Shown: piece after piece, positions 35,629 to 43,745 of the stretch
How the letters are laid out: each line of letters begins with the position of its first letter
How positions within the stretch are numbered: position 1 is the stretch's first letter
Origin: Runella sp. SP2
GTDB lineage: Bacteria; Bacteroidota; Bacteroidia; Cytophagales; Spirosomataceae
Reading direction: 5' to 3'
Length of the DNA: 64,000 nucleotides
Assembly: GCF_003711225.1 (NCBI RefSeq)
Contig: NZ_CP031030.1
Location: 4,526,001-4,590,000, forward strand
Position numbers and translations under genes: made by a program
The notes under the pieces: generated by a model
What the model was told of the DNA's origin: nothing
Databases searched by the model: none
Seen by the model: the letters and a program-made list of their open reading frames with translations, nothing else

Positions 35629-36666
35629 ATGGAATTTACCGTCAAGCAGATTGCTGGACTGCTCGGAGGAGAAATAGAAGGCGAAGAGAACCTAAAAATC
35701 AGTCAGTTATCAAAAATTGAGGAGGGCATCTCTGGTAGTATTTCTTTTTTATCCAATCCAAAATACGAGCCTTATTTATACACAACCGAGGCTTCGGCAG
35801 TAATTGTAGATAAAAGCTTTGAACCTAAAAAAGCGTTTAAAACTACCCTTATTCGGGTAGAAAGCTCCTATACAGCGTTTACTCAACTTCTACAACAATA
35901 CGAACGAATCATCAAGGGCGACAAACGAGGAATTGAGCAACCTTCTTACCTTGGAGAAGGCACCGAACTGGGGGAGAACCCCTACTTAGGTGCTTTTGCT
36001 TACGTTGGAACAAATTGTAAGATTGGGAAAAATGTCAAAATTTATCCCCATGTTTACGTGGGCGATAACGTCAAAATTGGCGATGGTACGGTGATTCATT
36101 CGGGCGTCCGAATTTATAACAATACCATTATTGGTCAAAATTGTACCTTTTTTGCCAATGCGGTTATTGGAAGTGATGGATTTGGGTTTGCCCCACTTCC
36201 CGACGGAACCTACAAAACAATTCCTCAATTAGGCAACGTCGTCATCGAAGACAACGTAAGTATAGGTGCAGGAGCTACAATCGACTGCGCCACAATGGGC
36301 TCGACTGTTATTCGCCAAGGAGTAAAACTGGACAACTTAGTGCAAGTAGGGCACAATGTCGAAATTGGTAAAAATACCGTTATTGCTGCGCAAGCAGGCA
36401 TAGCAGGCTCCACCAAAATCGGAGAAAATTGCGTCATAGGCGGACAAGCTGGTTTTAACGGGCATATCACGGTTCCAAAAGGGACTAAAGTGGGTGGCCA
36501 AGCGGGCGTTACTCGAACATGGGAAGAAGAAGGTCTTTCACTTAACGGAACTCCCGCCCTCGAACTCAAAGACAGTTTACGTTCGGCGGCGATTTTCCGT
36601 AAATTACCGCTCTTGGAAAAAAGAGTACACGAATTAGAGAAACAAAACAAAGAAGATAAACACTAG
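35629..36666 (+). CDS. lpxD: UDP-3-O-acyl-glucosamine N-acyltransferase (LpxD)
   Basis: LpxD adds the N-linked hydroxyacyl chain to UDP-3-O-acyl-glucosamine, the third step of lipid A synthesis. The 345-residue protein has an N-terminal uridine-binding domain (about 1-100) and then a left-handed parallel beta-helix of hexapeptide repeats (VKIGDGTVIHSGVRI and so on). The catalytic His lies in the VQVGHNVEIGKNTVI segment, and a C-terminal helix (LEKRVHELEKQ) completes the fold. It is cytoplasmic and trimeric by family. It overlaps nothing but leaves only 2 nt before lpxC/fabZ. Confidence 0.97.
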   Translation: MEFTVKQIAGLLGGEIEGEENLKISQLSKIEEGISGSISFLSNPKYEPYLYTTEASAVIVDKSFEPKKAFKTTLIRVESSYTAFTQLLQQYERIIKGDKRGIEQPSYLGEGTELGENPYLGAFAYVGTNCKIGKNVKIYPHVYVGDNVKIGDGTVIHSGVRIYNNTIIGQNCTFFANAVIGSDGFGFAPLPDGTYKTIPQLGNVVIEDNVSIGAGATIDCATMGSTVIRQGVKLDNLVQVGHNVEIGKNTVIAAQAGIAGSTKIGENCVIGGQAGFNGHITVPKGTKVGGQAGVTRTWEEEGLSLNGTPALELKDSLRSAAIFRKLPLLEKRVHELEKQNKEDKH

Positions 36667-36668
36667 GA

Positions 36669-38063
36669 ATGTTGAACATTAAACAACAAACCATCGAAAA
36701 ATCGGTGTCGGTATCGGGTGTAGGGTTGCATACTGGTGTCTCGGCTACCATGACTTTTGTACCCGCCCCTATCAATCACGGTTATAAATTTCAACGTATT
36801 GATTTGGAAGGTCAGCCTATCGTTAATGCTGACGTGGACAATGTGGTAGATGTTTCACGAGGGACTACCCTCGAACAAAACGGAGCCCGTGTTTACACGG
36901 TTGAGCACACCCTCGCCGCACTTGTTGGGTTACAAATTGATAACGTACTGATTCAGCTTGATGGCCCTGAGCCTCCTATCATGGATGGCAGCTCTATCAA
37001 GTTTGTAGAAGCACTAAAAGAAGCTGGAATTATTGAACAAAATGCCTCGCGCAACTACTTCGAAATTTCAGAACCTGTACGCTACATAAACGCGGAAAAA
37101 GACATTGAGATGGTAGCTTTACCCCTCAACGACTACCGCCTCACGGTGATGGTAGATTACAACTCACAAGTAATCAGCAGCCAGCACGCTTCGCTCAACG
37201 ACCTTACTACCTTCTCACGCGAGATCGCTTCTTGCCGAACTTTCTGTTTCTTGCACGAGCTTGAGGCGCTTTACAAAGCCAACCTCATCAAAGGCGGCGA
37301 CCTAACCAATGCCATTGTGATTGTCGATCGCGATGTAGAGGAAGGCGAACTTGATTATCTTTCTCAGTTGCTCAACAAACCTACCATTGGAGTCAACAAA
37401 AAAGTAGGCATTCTGAACAACTTAGAGCTGCACTATCCCAATGAGATGGCTCGCCATAAATTGCTAGATGTCGTAGGAGACTTAGCACTCGTGGGACGCC
37501 CTATCAAAGGTCAAATTTTGGCAGCACGCCCAGGCCACGCCGCCAACGTTGCTTTGGCGAAAAAAATCAAAAAGCTGATGGAGTCGTCAAAGAGCCCTGT
37601 GCCTCACTTCGACCCAAAAATGCCCCCTGTGATGGACTTGAAGCGCATTTGTGAGCTTCTCCCCCACCGCTACCCCTTCTTGATGATTGACAAAATCGTT
37701 TATATGGATGAAAACAGCGTGGCAGGTCTCAAAAATGTAACGATGAACGAGCCCTTCTTTACAGGCCATTTTCCAAACAATCCTGTTATGCCAGGAGTTT
37801 TACAAATGGAAGCCATGGCGCAGACAGGAGCTATTCTTGCTTTAAGTTCTCAGTCAGACCCTGAAAACTATTGGCCTTTCTTAGCTGCCATCGAAAATTG
37901 CCGTTTTCGTCGCAACGTCGTTCCTGGAGATACCGTTATCTTCAAATGTGAGTTTACAGCGCCTATCAAACGAGGCATTGTCAAAATGCACGGTGCAGGA
38001 TACGTGGCAGGACAACTTGTATGTGAAGCTGACATGACCGCAAGCCTAGTTAGAAAAAAGTAA
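36669..38063 (+). CDS. lpxC/fabZ: Fused UDP-3-O-acyl-GlcNAc deacetylase / 3-hydroxyacyl-ACP dehydratase (LpxC-FabZ)
   Basis: A 464-residue fusion. LpxC (about 1-305) performs the committed deacetylation in lipid A synthesis; zinc ligands are H80 (VEHTLA), H263 and D267 (HKLLD), with catalytic H290 (RPGHAAN). FabZ (about 320-464) dehydrates 3-hydroxyacyl-ACP; its catalytic residues are H367 in TGHFP and E381 in MEAMAQ. The two activities compete for the same 3-hydroxyacyl-ACP pool, so fusion fixes their ratio. The fusion is typical of Bacteroidota. It sits between lpxD (2 nt) and lpxA (71 nt). Confidence 0.97.
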   Translation: MLNIKQQTIEKSVSVSGVGLHTGVSATMTFVPAPINHGYKFQRIDLEGQPIVNADVDNVVDVSRGTTLEQNGARVYTVEHTLAALVGLQIDNVLIQLDGPEPPIMDGSSIKFVEALKEAGIIEQNASRNYFEISEPVRYINAEKDIEMVALPLNDYRLTVMVDYNSQVISSQHASLNDLTTFSREIASCRTFCFLHELEALYKANLIKGGDLTNAIVIVDRDVEEGELDYLSQLLNKPTIGVNKKVGILNNLELHYPNEMARHKLLDVVGDLALVGRPIKGQILAARPGHAANVALAKKIKKLMESSKSPVPHFDPKMPPVMDLKRICELLPHRYPFLMIDKIVYMDENSVAGLKNVTMNEPFFTGHFPNNPVMPGVLQMEAMAQTGAILALSSQSDPENYWPFLAAIENCRFRRNVVPGDTVIFKCEFTAPIKRGIVKMHGAGYVAGQLVCEADMTASLVRKK

Positions 38064-38134
38064 TGGTAAACAAAGCAAGCTTAGATGGAAGTACTTCTTT
38101 CTGAAAACGACGCTTTGGAAACTATCAACCCAAC

Positions 38135-38935
38135 ATGATTCAACCGTTAGCATATATACACCCTGAGGCCAAAATTGCCCCAAATGTTGTGATTGAGCCA
38201 TTTGCAATGATCCATAAAGACGTCGAAATTGGCGAAGGAACTTGGATTGGCTCACATGCCATTATCAATGAAGGTGCGCGAATTGGAAAAAATTGCAAAA
38301 TTTACTCTGGGGCAGTCATTTCCTCTACTCCCCAAGACCTCAAATTTAAAGGAGAGTACACACAGACATTCATCGGTGATGAAACCATCATTCGTGAATA
38401 CGCTACAATCAGCCGCGGCACTGATGAGTACCTCAAAACCGAAATTGGCAGTCACTGCCTCATCATGGCTTACGCCCACGTAGCCCACGATTGTCGCATT
38501 GGCAACTATTGTATCATTGTTAACAACGTACAACTCGGGGGGCACGTCCACTTAGGTGACTGGGGAATCATTGGAGGTTCCAGTTCGGTACACCAATGGG
38601 TAAAAATTGGTGCCCATGCAATGATTTCGGGCGGGTCACTTGTGCGCAAAGATGTGCCACCTTTTACCAAAGCTGCCCGCGAACCGCTCTCGTACGCAGG
38701 GGTCAATTCCATCGGCCTTCGTCGTAGAGGTTTTACTAACGAACAAATAACCGAGATTCAGGAAGTGTATCGGTATGTTTATTTAAAAGGCTTCAATAAC
38801 TCAGAAGCATTGGTACAGATTGAACTAGACTTACCAGCCTCGCCAGAGCGCGACCTTATTGTTAACTTTATTCGCAGTGCCGAGCGCGGGATTATCAAAG
38901 CGCCGAGTGCTTCCCACGTCGATAGCGAAGACTAA
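38135..38935 (+). CDS. lpxA: UDP-N-acetylglucosamine O-acyltransferase (LpxA)
   Basis: LpxA begins lipid A synthesis by 3-O-acylating UDP-GlcNAc with hydroxyacyl-ACP. The 266 residues consist of hexapeptide repeats forming a left-handed beta-helix (about 1-185) and a C-terminal helical bundle. The catalytic His is in the MAYAHVAHDCRIG segment, and the acyl-chain ruler region SSSVHQWVKIG is recognisable. It is the last gene of the HD-lpxD-lpxC/fabZ-lpxA run and is followed 47 nt later by an intrinsic terminator. Confidence 0.97.
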   Translation: MIQPLAYIHPEAKIAPNVVIEPFAMIHKDVEIGEGTWIGSHAIINEGARIGKNCKIYSGAVISSTPQDLKFKGEYTQTFIGDETIIREYATISRGTDEYLKTEIGSHCLIMAYAHVAHDCRIGNYCIIVNNVQLGGHVHLGDWGIIGGSSSVHQWVKIGAHAMISGGSLVRKDVPPFTKAAREPLSYAGVNSIGLRRRGFTNEQITEIQEVYRYVYLKGFNNSEALVQIELDLPASPERDLIVNFIRSAERGIIKAPSASHVDSED

Positions 38936-38982
38936 GGGTAGGCCTTGTTTTAGCTGGCTCATTTTTACGAAGGTATAAAATC

Positions 38983-39017
38983 AAAAAGAGGCTGTCCGAA
39001 AAGGGCCGCCTCTTTTT
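38983..39017 (+). terminator. Intrinsic terminator of the lipid A operon
   Basis: AAAAAGAGGC (38983-38992) pairs perfectly with GCCTCTTTTT (39008-39017) around a 15-nt loop that itself contains a GTCC/GGGC pairing; the right arm supplies the T-run. Confidence 0.85.
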
Positions 39018-39061
39018 ATTGAAAAGGCAAAAAAGATTCCGAACTTTGAAAAAAGTGAATT

Positions 39062-39823
39062 ATGTCCATGAATACTATTGACAGCTTGATTAAAAAACAC
39101 AAAGCATTATCAAAAGGCCAAATAGATTATCGAAAGTACGCCTATTATGCTTTAACTCACCATTCAACAAGTATTGAAGGAAGTACCCTTACCGAATCGC
39201 AGGTAATAAATTTGTTGGAGTATGGCAAACCCGCCGCCAATAAACCTTTTGAACATCACCAAATGGTATTTGACCATTTTAGGGCGTTGGTAGCGGTAGT
39301 TGAATGGGCCGAAGCGAAAGTGTCATTATCACCGCTTTTGATACAACAAATGGGCGCTAGAGTGATGAAAAACACGGGGAGTGTAGTTAATTCGATGGGA
39401 GGCAACTTTGATGTATCAGCAGGTGAGTTTCGTTTGTGCTCCGTTAGGGCAGGAACGAGAACATTTCCCAATTATCTGAAAGTACCGCAATTGATAAAAC
39501 GATTTTGTGAAGAAATCAATGAAGGCATCAAAACATCAAAAACGCCTCAACAACAACTAGAACTTTCATTTAAAGCCCATTTTGACTTTGTAAGTATTCA
39601 CCCATTTGGGGATGGCAACGGGCGAACTTCCCGACTGTTAATGAATTACATTCAGGCGTATTTTGGGTTGCCAATGGGGCTAGTGTTTAAACAAAACCGT
39701 ATCGGCTATATCAACGCCTTAGAAGCCGCACGAAACGCTGAAGACATAGCTCCTTTCTACGACTTTATGTTTAAGCAATACGAGAAGTTCCTAAAACACG
39801 AAATTGAAGAAATGTCACGTTAA
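39062..39823 (+). CDS. Fic-domain protein (AMP/nucleotidyl transferase) with inhibitory motif
   Basis: A 253-residue Fic protein with the complete catalytic signature H180-P-F-G-D-G-N-G-R188, which places a nucleotide monophosphate on a target hydroxyl. An intrinsic inhibitory motif (S/T)xxxE(G/N) is present near the N-terminus: S35-T-S-I-E39-G40, as in class II Fic enzymes, so activity should be restrained until the helix moves. No separate antitoxin gene is nearby, which fits a self-inhibited enzyme. The target is unknown. The gene starts 45 nt after the lipid A operon terminator and is followed by a convergent tRNA gene. Confidence 0.93.
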   Translation: MSMNTIDSLIKKHKALSKGQIDYRKYAYYALTHHSTSIEGSTLTESQVINLLEYGKPAANKPFEHHQMVFDHFRALVAVVEWAEAKVSLSPLLIQQMGARVMKNTGSVVNSMGGNFDVSAGEFRLCSVRAGTRTFPNYLKVPQLIKRFCEEINEGIKTSKTPQQQLELSFKAHFDFVSIHPFGDGNGRTSRLLMNYIQAYFGLPMGLVFKQNRIGYINALEAARNAEDIAPFYDFMFKQYEKFLKHEIEEMSR

Positions 39824-39910
39824 TTTTTTCGTTGTTTTGTAGCTGCCTAATAAGACAACTTTTGGCTTTGACCCCCTCCCCAAGCACTCTTTTTGCAAAG
39901 GTATAAAAGC

Positions 39911-39940
39911 AAAAAACTCGAAGCTTTCGCTTCGAGTTTT
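39911..39940 (-). terminator. Terminator of the tRNA-Leu gene
   Basis: Read on the minus strand, AAAACTCGAAGC and GCTTCGAGTTTT (39940-39929 and 39924-39913) form a perfect 12-bp stem with a GAAA tetraloop, followed by two more T. It begins 8 nt after the tRNA 3' end. Confidence 0.9.
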
Positions 39941-39947
39941 ACCCGAG

Positions 39948-40031
39948 TACCCAGAGCCGGAGTCGAACCGGCACGAGTGTAACCTCATTGGTGTTTGAGA
40001 CCAACGCGTCTACCGATTCCGCCATCTGGGC
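39948..40031 (-). tRNA. tRNA-Leu (anticodon CAA)
   Basis: An 84-nt class II tRNA. The acceptor stem GCCCAGA pairs with TCTGGGT (G1-U72 wobble), discriminator A73; no CCA is encoded. The D-arm has GGCGGAATCGGTAGACGC, the anticodon stem TTGGT/ACCAA encloses CTCAAAC with CAA at 34-36, a variable arm of tRNA-Leu type follows (TGAGGTTACACTCG), and the T-arm carries GGTTCGACTCC. It reads UUG codons. Confidence 0.97.
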
Positions 40032-40054
40032 AAGTCATTGTGTAAACGGGACTG

Positions 40055-40085
40055 CAAAGGTAGCAGTTGAGATTTTAATTCCAAA
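40055..40085 (-). promoter_or_regulatory. Promoter of the tRNA-Leu gene, TTTG-N19-TACCTTTG
   Basis: On the minus strand TTTG (40085-40082), exactly 19 spacer bases, and TACCTTTG (40062-40055) match the Bacteroidota consensus in full. Transcription would start near 40048, about 17 nt ahead of the tRNA 5' end. Confidence 0.85.
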
Positions 40086-40117
40086 TTTTCGCGCCAAAAA
40101 AAGTGTAAAAATTTTCC

Positions 40118-41362
40118 TTATTCATAGCGTAAAGCTTCGATAGGATCTAAGCGTGAGGCTTTTATCGCTGGATAAATTCCTGAAAGAATTCCGACCACAA
40201 CGCACACTAATATCCCCATCATCATCCAAAACCAAGGCACAATAAAGCTGGCATTCTCGCTGATGACCTTGGCGATGATATTTCCAACGATAATTCCTAA
40301 GATAAGTCCACCGATTCCCCCCAAGATGCAAACCACAATGGCTTCCATCAAAAACTGCAAGCGAATCAGCCGTGGAGTTGCCCCTAGCGACTTTCGGATA
40401 CCTATTTCGCGCGTTCTTTCTGTTACTGATACTAGCATGATATTCATTAATGCAATGGCCGCTCCCAATAACGTAATGATGCCAATTCCGAAGCCCCCCA
40501 TACGCAAGTACCCCGATATTTCTTCAAAGTTTTTGGCCAGTGCATCGGCGCTTTCTATTTCAAACGAATCAGGTTTCCCAATGAGGTCTTTCCGAACGCG
40601 TCGCATGATTCCCCTGGCCTCTCCCATGATGAGTTCTTGGTCTTCCATGCTGTTGACAGATGTTGTAATATCAAAGGTTAATTCGCGGTTTGCAGCCAAT
40701 GCTCGGCCATTTTCAAGAGGCACCAACAGCACACGGTCATCCCCTCCTCCCGTCAATGAGCCTTTTTTATCCAAAACACCTACTACTTTGTACTGATTTC
40801 CTCGAACGATAATTTCTTCATTGATTGGGTTTATTTTTCCCTCAAACAGTTTTTGAGCTATTTCTGAACCAATAATGATCACATTCAGACCATTGTCTAA
40901 GTCTGTTGGGGAGAAATTACGGCCATTGACAAGCTTATAGCCCTTAATGGCCATATAGTTATCATCAATACCAACTACGCGCGTATTGGGGTTGGTTTTG
41001 ACAGATTTGTATTTGACTTGTACAGCGCCGCTAATATTTGACGAAATCGACACTTGGGCATTGTACGTGTCTTTGATTTCTCGTTTGTACTGATTGGCTT
41101 GACGGTACGTAATCGAAGGATAATCTTTAGAGCGCATTCCTCCACTTCTTCGACGAAAAGGCTGTGGCCCTCGGATGTCAAACGTATTAGCACCTAAATC
41201 GGCAAAACTATTATTCACCGAACTTTGCATTCCATCAATGGCCGTCAGAATCCCCACCAGCGATGTAATACCAATGGCAATAATCAGCGCCGTCAGGACG
41301 GTCCGAAGCATGTTTGATTGAATGGAACGCAGTCCTTCACGAAAGTTCTCAATAAGGTTCAT
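40118..41362 (-). CDS. MacB-type ABC transporter permease
   Basis: The 414-residue protein has the FtsX/MacB layout: one membrane span (about 18-40), a large periplasmic MacB-core domain (about 45-275) and three more spans (about 290-400) with the conserved TERTREIGIRKSLGATP cytoplasmic coupling loop and the final ASRLDPIEALRYE. No ATPase domain is fused or adjacent. Such permeases drive mechanotransmission for efflux of toxins, peptides or lipoproteins with a MacA adaptor and TolC; a MacA/TolC pair exists at 55-58 kb but not in the same operon. Partnership is inference. Confidence 0.9.
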   Translation of the reverse strand: MNLIENFREGLRSIQSNMLRTVLTALIIAIGITSLVGILTAIDGMQSSVNNSFADLGANTFDIRGPQPFRRRSGGMRSKDYPSITYRQANQYKREIKDTYNAQVSISSNISGAVQVKYKSVKTNPNTRVVGIDDNYMAIKGYKLVNGRNFSPTDLDNGLNVIIIGSEIAQKLFEGKINPINEEIIVRGNQYKVVGVLDKKGSLTGGGDDRVLLVPLENGRALAANRELTFDITTSVNSMEDQELIMGEARGIMRRVRKDLIGKPDSFEIESADALAKNFEEISGYLRMGGFGIGIITLLGAAIALMNIMLVSVTERTREIGIRKSLGATPRLIRLQFLMEAIVVCILGGIGGLILGIIVGNIIAKVISENASFIVPWFWMMMGILVCVVVGILSGIYPAIKASRLDPIEALRYE

Positions 41363-41442
41363 GGCAATGGTTGATTCTGCACGATTTTTGCAATATATTC
41401 GTTATTACAAAAGTCATTCTGAAAATTTAAATCCACAAACCG

Positions 41443-42705
41443 ATGAAGCGGTTCATCCTACCACTTATCATTTTTTTGGGCGTAGTACACGGGGCTTGGG
41501 CCTCTAAGATTCTGATTCCGATGGATGAATCCCAAAAAAACCACCTTAAATCGTACGGACTGGCGTACTGGGTCTTGCGCACCTACGATACTGAAATTGA
41601 CTGGCTTCTCAACTACCGCGGAGGCAGTTTTATGATGGATTGGAACCAGCGAATCATCAATGAAATGGTTGTTCGTGGGATTTCATACGAAGTGATTTCT
41701 GACGCGCAAGGAAGCGGTATTTTAAGCGAAATTGCCCAACCTGACGCCAACATGGACAACGTAAAGCTCCACAAAGCCCCCAAAGTGGCCGTTTATTCGC
41801 CTAAAACCAAACAACCTTGGGACGACGCCGTAACTCTGGTGATGACCTACGCCGAAATCCCCTACGACATTGTCTATGACGACGACCTTATGGAAGGCAA
41901 ACTGTCGGAATACGATTGGCTACACCTTCACCACGAAGATTTTACGGGACAGTACGGCAAGTTTTTCCACTTCCGCGACTACCCTTGGTACCGCGCCCAA
42001 AAGCGAGAAGCTGAGGACATAGCCGCTAAATGGGGTTTTTCTAAGGTATCTAAGCTAAAACTGGCCGTGGCTAAAAAAGTACAAGAGTACGTAGCTGGTG
42101 GCGGATATATGTTTGCCATGTGCAATGCTACCGACACGTACGATGTCGCGTTGGCTACTCAAAATACCGACATTGCAGACGTGATTTACGACGGTGACCC
42201 TACTGACCCCACTGCTCAAAAAAAGCTAGATTTTAGCCAGACATTTGCCTTCCAAAACTTTCAAGTCGTGACCAATCCTTACGAAATTGAGTTTTCTTCG
42301 GTCGATAGTCAACCCAACGAACGTGGCATGAACGAAGCCAACGACTATTTTACGTTGTTTCAGTTTTCGGCCAAATGGGATCCTGTTCCTACCATGTTGA
42401 CACAAAACCACCAGCAAATTATCAAAGGGTTTATGGGTCAAACCACGGCTTTCAAAAAGCAGTACATCAAACCCGAGGTGATTATTTTGGCTGAAAATCG
42501 TGCGGCGGGTGAAGCACGTTACATTCACAGTACGTATGCCAAAGGCTTTTTTACTTTCTACGGTGGCCACGACCCCGAAGATTACCGCCACGAAATCAAT
42601 GAAGAACCTACGGATTTAAACTTACACCCTAACTCAGCAGGATACCGTTTGATTTTGAACAACATTTTGTTTCCCGCGGCCAAGAAGAAGAAGTTGAAGA
42701 CTTAG
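41443..42705 (+). CDS. Conserved exported protein commonly labelled asparagine synthetase B
   Basis: A 420-residue protein with a signal peptide (about 1-20, GAWAS) followed by the conserved opening KILIPMDESQKNHLKSYGLAYW. I recognise the Bacteroidota family usually annotated as asparagine synthetase B, but neither an N-terminal Cys glutaminase nor the SGGxDS PP-loop of that enzyme is present. Several segments look instead like a glutamine-amidotransferase-like or catalytically uncertain alpha/beta fold (AVYSPKTKQPWDDAV, GGGYMFAMCNATDT, GFFTFYGGHDPED). An export signal is also at odds with asparagine synthesis. Function is best treated as unknown. Confidence 0.75.
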   Translation: MKRFILPLIIFLGVVHGAWASKILIPMDESQKNHLKSYGLAYWVLRTYDTEIDWLLNYRGGSFMMDWNQRIINEMVVRGISYEVISDAQGSGILSEIAQPDANMDNVKLHKAPKVAVYSPKTKQPWDDAVTLVMTYAEIPYDIVYDDDLMEGKLSEYDWLHLHHEDFTGQYGKFFHFRDYPWYRAQKREAEDIAAKWGFSKVSKLKLAVAKKVQEYVAGGGYMFAMCNATDTYDVALATQNTDIADVIYDGDPTDPTAQKKLDFSQTFAFQNFQVVTNPYEIEFSSVDSQPNERGMNEANDYFTLFQFSAKWDPVPTMLTQNHQQIIKGFMGQTTAFKKQYIKPEVIILAENRAAGEARYIHSTYAKGFFTFYGGHDPEDYRHEINEEPTDLNLHPNSAGYRLILNNILFPAAKKKKLKT

Positions 42706-42710
42706 TTTTG

Positions 42711-42799
42711 GGTCGATAGTCCACAGTCGATAGTCAATTGTTTTGAGTACAATATCATTCTCTGTACACTATGGACTATCGACCACCGACCGTGGACTA
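42711..42799. repeat. Inverted repeat between convergent genes
   Basis: GGTCGATAGTCCA (42711-42723) pairs perfectly with TGGACTATCGACC (42772-42784). TAGTCCAC (42717-42724) can also pair with GTGGACTA (42792-42799). The word GTCGATAGTC is repeated within the left arm, so alternative stems compete. Its layout parallels the element at 22397-22480; it probably ends transcription from both sides. Confidence 0.75.
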
Positions 42800-42807
42800 A
42801 CCACTGC

Positions 42808-43623
42808 CTACTTTTTCCCAAAAGCAGCTCGCATTTTTATCTCGGTCAATTTCCGTTTGGTGTCTAAAGTAAAGTCACCTTTCATCATCCAATCGTAGTA
42901 ACTAGGCTCTTGCGCCAACACATCTACTACTCGTTTTCCATTGTGCTTTCCAAAGTTGATAACCTCTTCGCCTTTTGAGTTATAGGCCATTCGATTGGCA
43001 AAATCTACAATTTTTGCTGCCGTCAAGTTATGCAATGCCTCTACATCATTCTGAATAGGCTCGTACAACTCTCCCTTGTCGTTTTTGATTTTTACTCCCG
43101 CATATCTTTCCACTTGAGCGCACAACACCTCAAACGTAGCCATGGTATCAGCGTGCGCACTGTGGGCATTTTCGAGGTCTTTGCCACAATAAAACTTATA
43201 GGCTGCCGCTAAGTTTCGAGGTTCCATCATGTGAAAAATACGCTGTGCATCCACCAATCGACGGTTTTTAATGTCAAATTCGACGTCGGCACGCAAAAAC
43301 TCTTCCACCAACATCGGCACGTCAAAACGATTGGAATTAAATCCTGCCAAATCACATCCCTGCAAAAATTGCGCAAGCGTTTTGGCAAAGTTTTTAAACG
43401 TTGGGCAGTCCTTCACGTCTTCGTCATAAATCCCGTGAATCAAGCTCGATTCCAGCGGAATAGGTATGCCAGGGTTCACCAGAAACGTCTTACTTTCTAT
43501 CTCACCGTTGATGAGCGCTTTCACCACACTGATTTCAATAATGCGGTCTTTTTGAATATTTACCCCCGTTGTTTCTAAGTCGAAAAACGCCAAAGGTTTT
43601 CTGAGTTTGAGATTATGTGCCAT
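42808..43623 (-). CDS. DnaQ/ExoX-type 3'-5' exonuclease
   Basis: This 271-residue protein has the DEDD exonuclease fold: Exo I FFDLETTG (metal-binding Asp/Glu), Exo II in AGFNSNRFDVPML, and Exo III near HSAHADTMATFEVL with the catalytic His and Asp (DEDDh type). A C-terminal domain (about 215-271), with EVINFGKHNGKRV and YYDWMMKGDF, matches the small domain found in ExoX-like nucleases. The full protein is therefore closer to ExoX, which trims single-stranded DNA in repair, than to the polymerase III proofreading subunit. Convergent with the gene at 41443. Confidence 0.9.
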   Translation of the reverse strand: MAHNLKLRKPLAFFDLETTGVNIQKDRIIEISVVKALINGEIESKTFLVNPGIPIPLESSLIHGIYDEDVKDCPTFKNFAKTLAQFLQGCDLAGFNSNRFDVPMLVEEFLRADVEFDIKNRRLVDAQRIFHMMEPRNLAAAYKFYCGKDLENAHSAHADTMATFEVLCAQVERYAGVKIKNDKGELYEPIQNDVEALHNLTAAKIVDFANRMAYNSKGEEVINFGKHNGKRVVDVLAQEPSYYDWMMKGDFTLDTKRKLTEIKMRAAFGKK

Positions 43624-43686
43624 TCAATCAGGATGGTTGATGCTCCAAAATTACTATTTAATTCAAACAATTCAGCTTGCATCTTC

Positions 43687-43694
43687 TACCTTTG
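43687..43694 (+). promoter_or_regulatory. -7 promoter element TACCTTTG before the MATE gene
   Basis: Exact TAnnTTTG; predicted leader to the ATG at 43746 is about 45 nt. No TTTG at the expected -33. Confidence 0.45.
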
Positions 43695-43745
43695 CCGTCT
43701 TGTTTTGAAGATCATCAGCCAACGAATAGCCAAAATCAGAATAGA

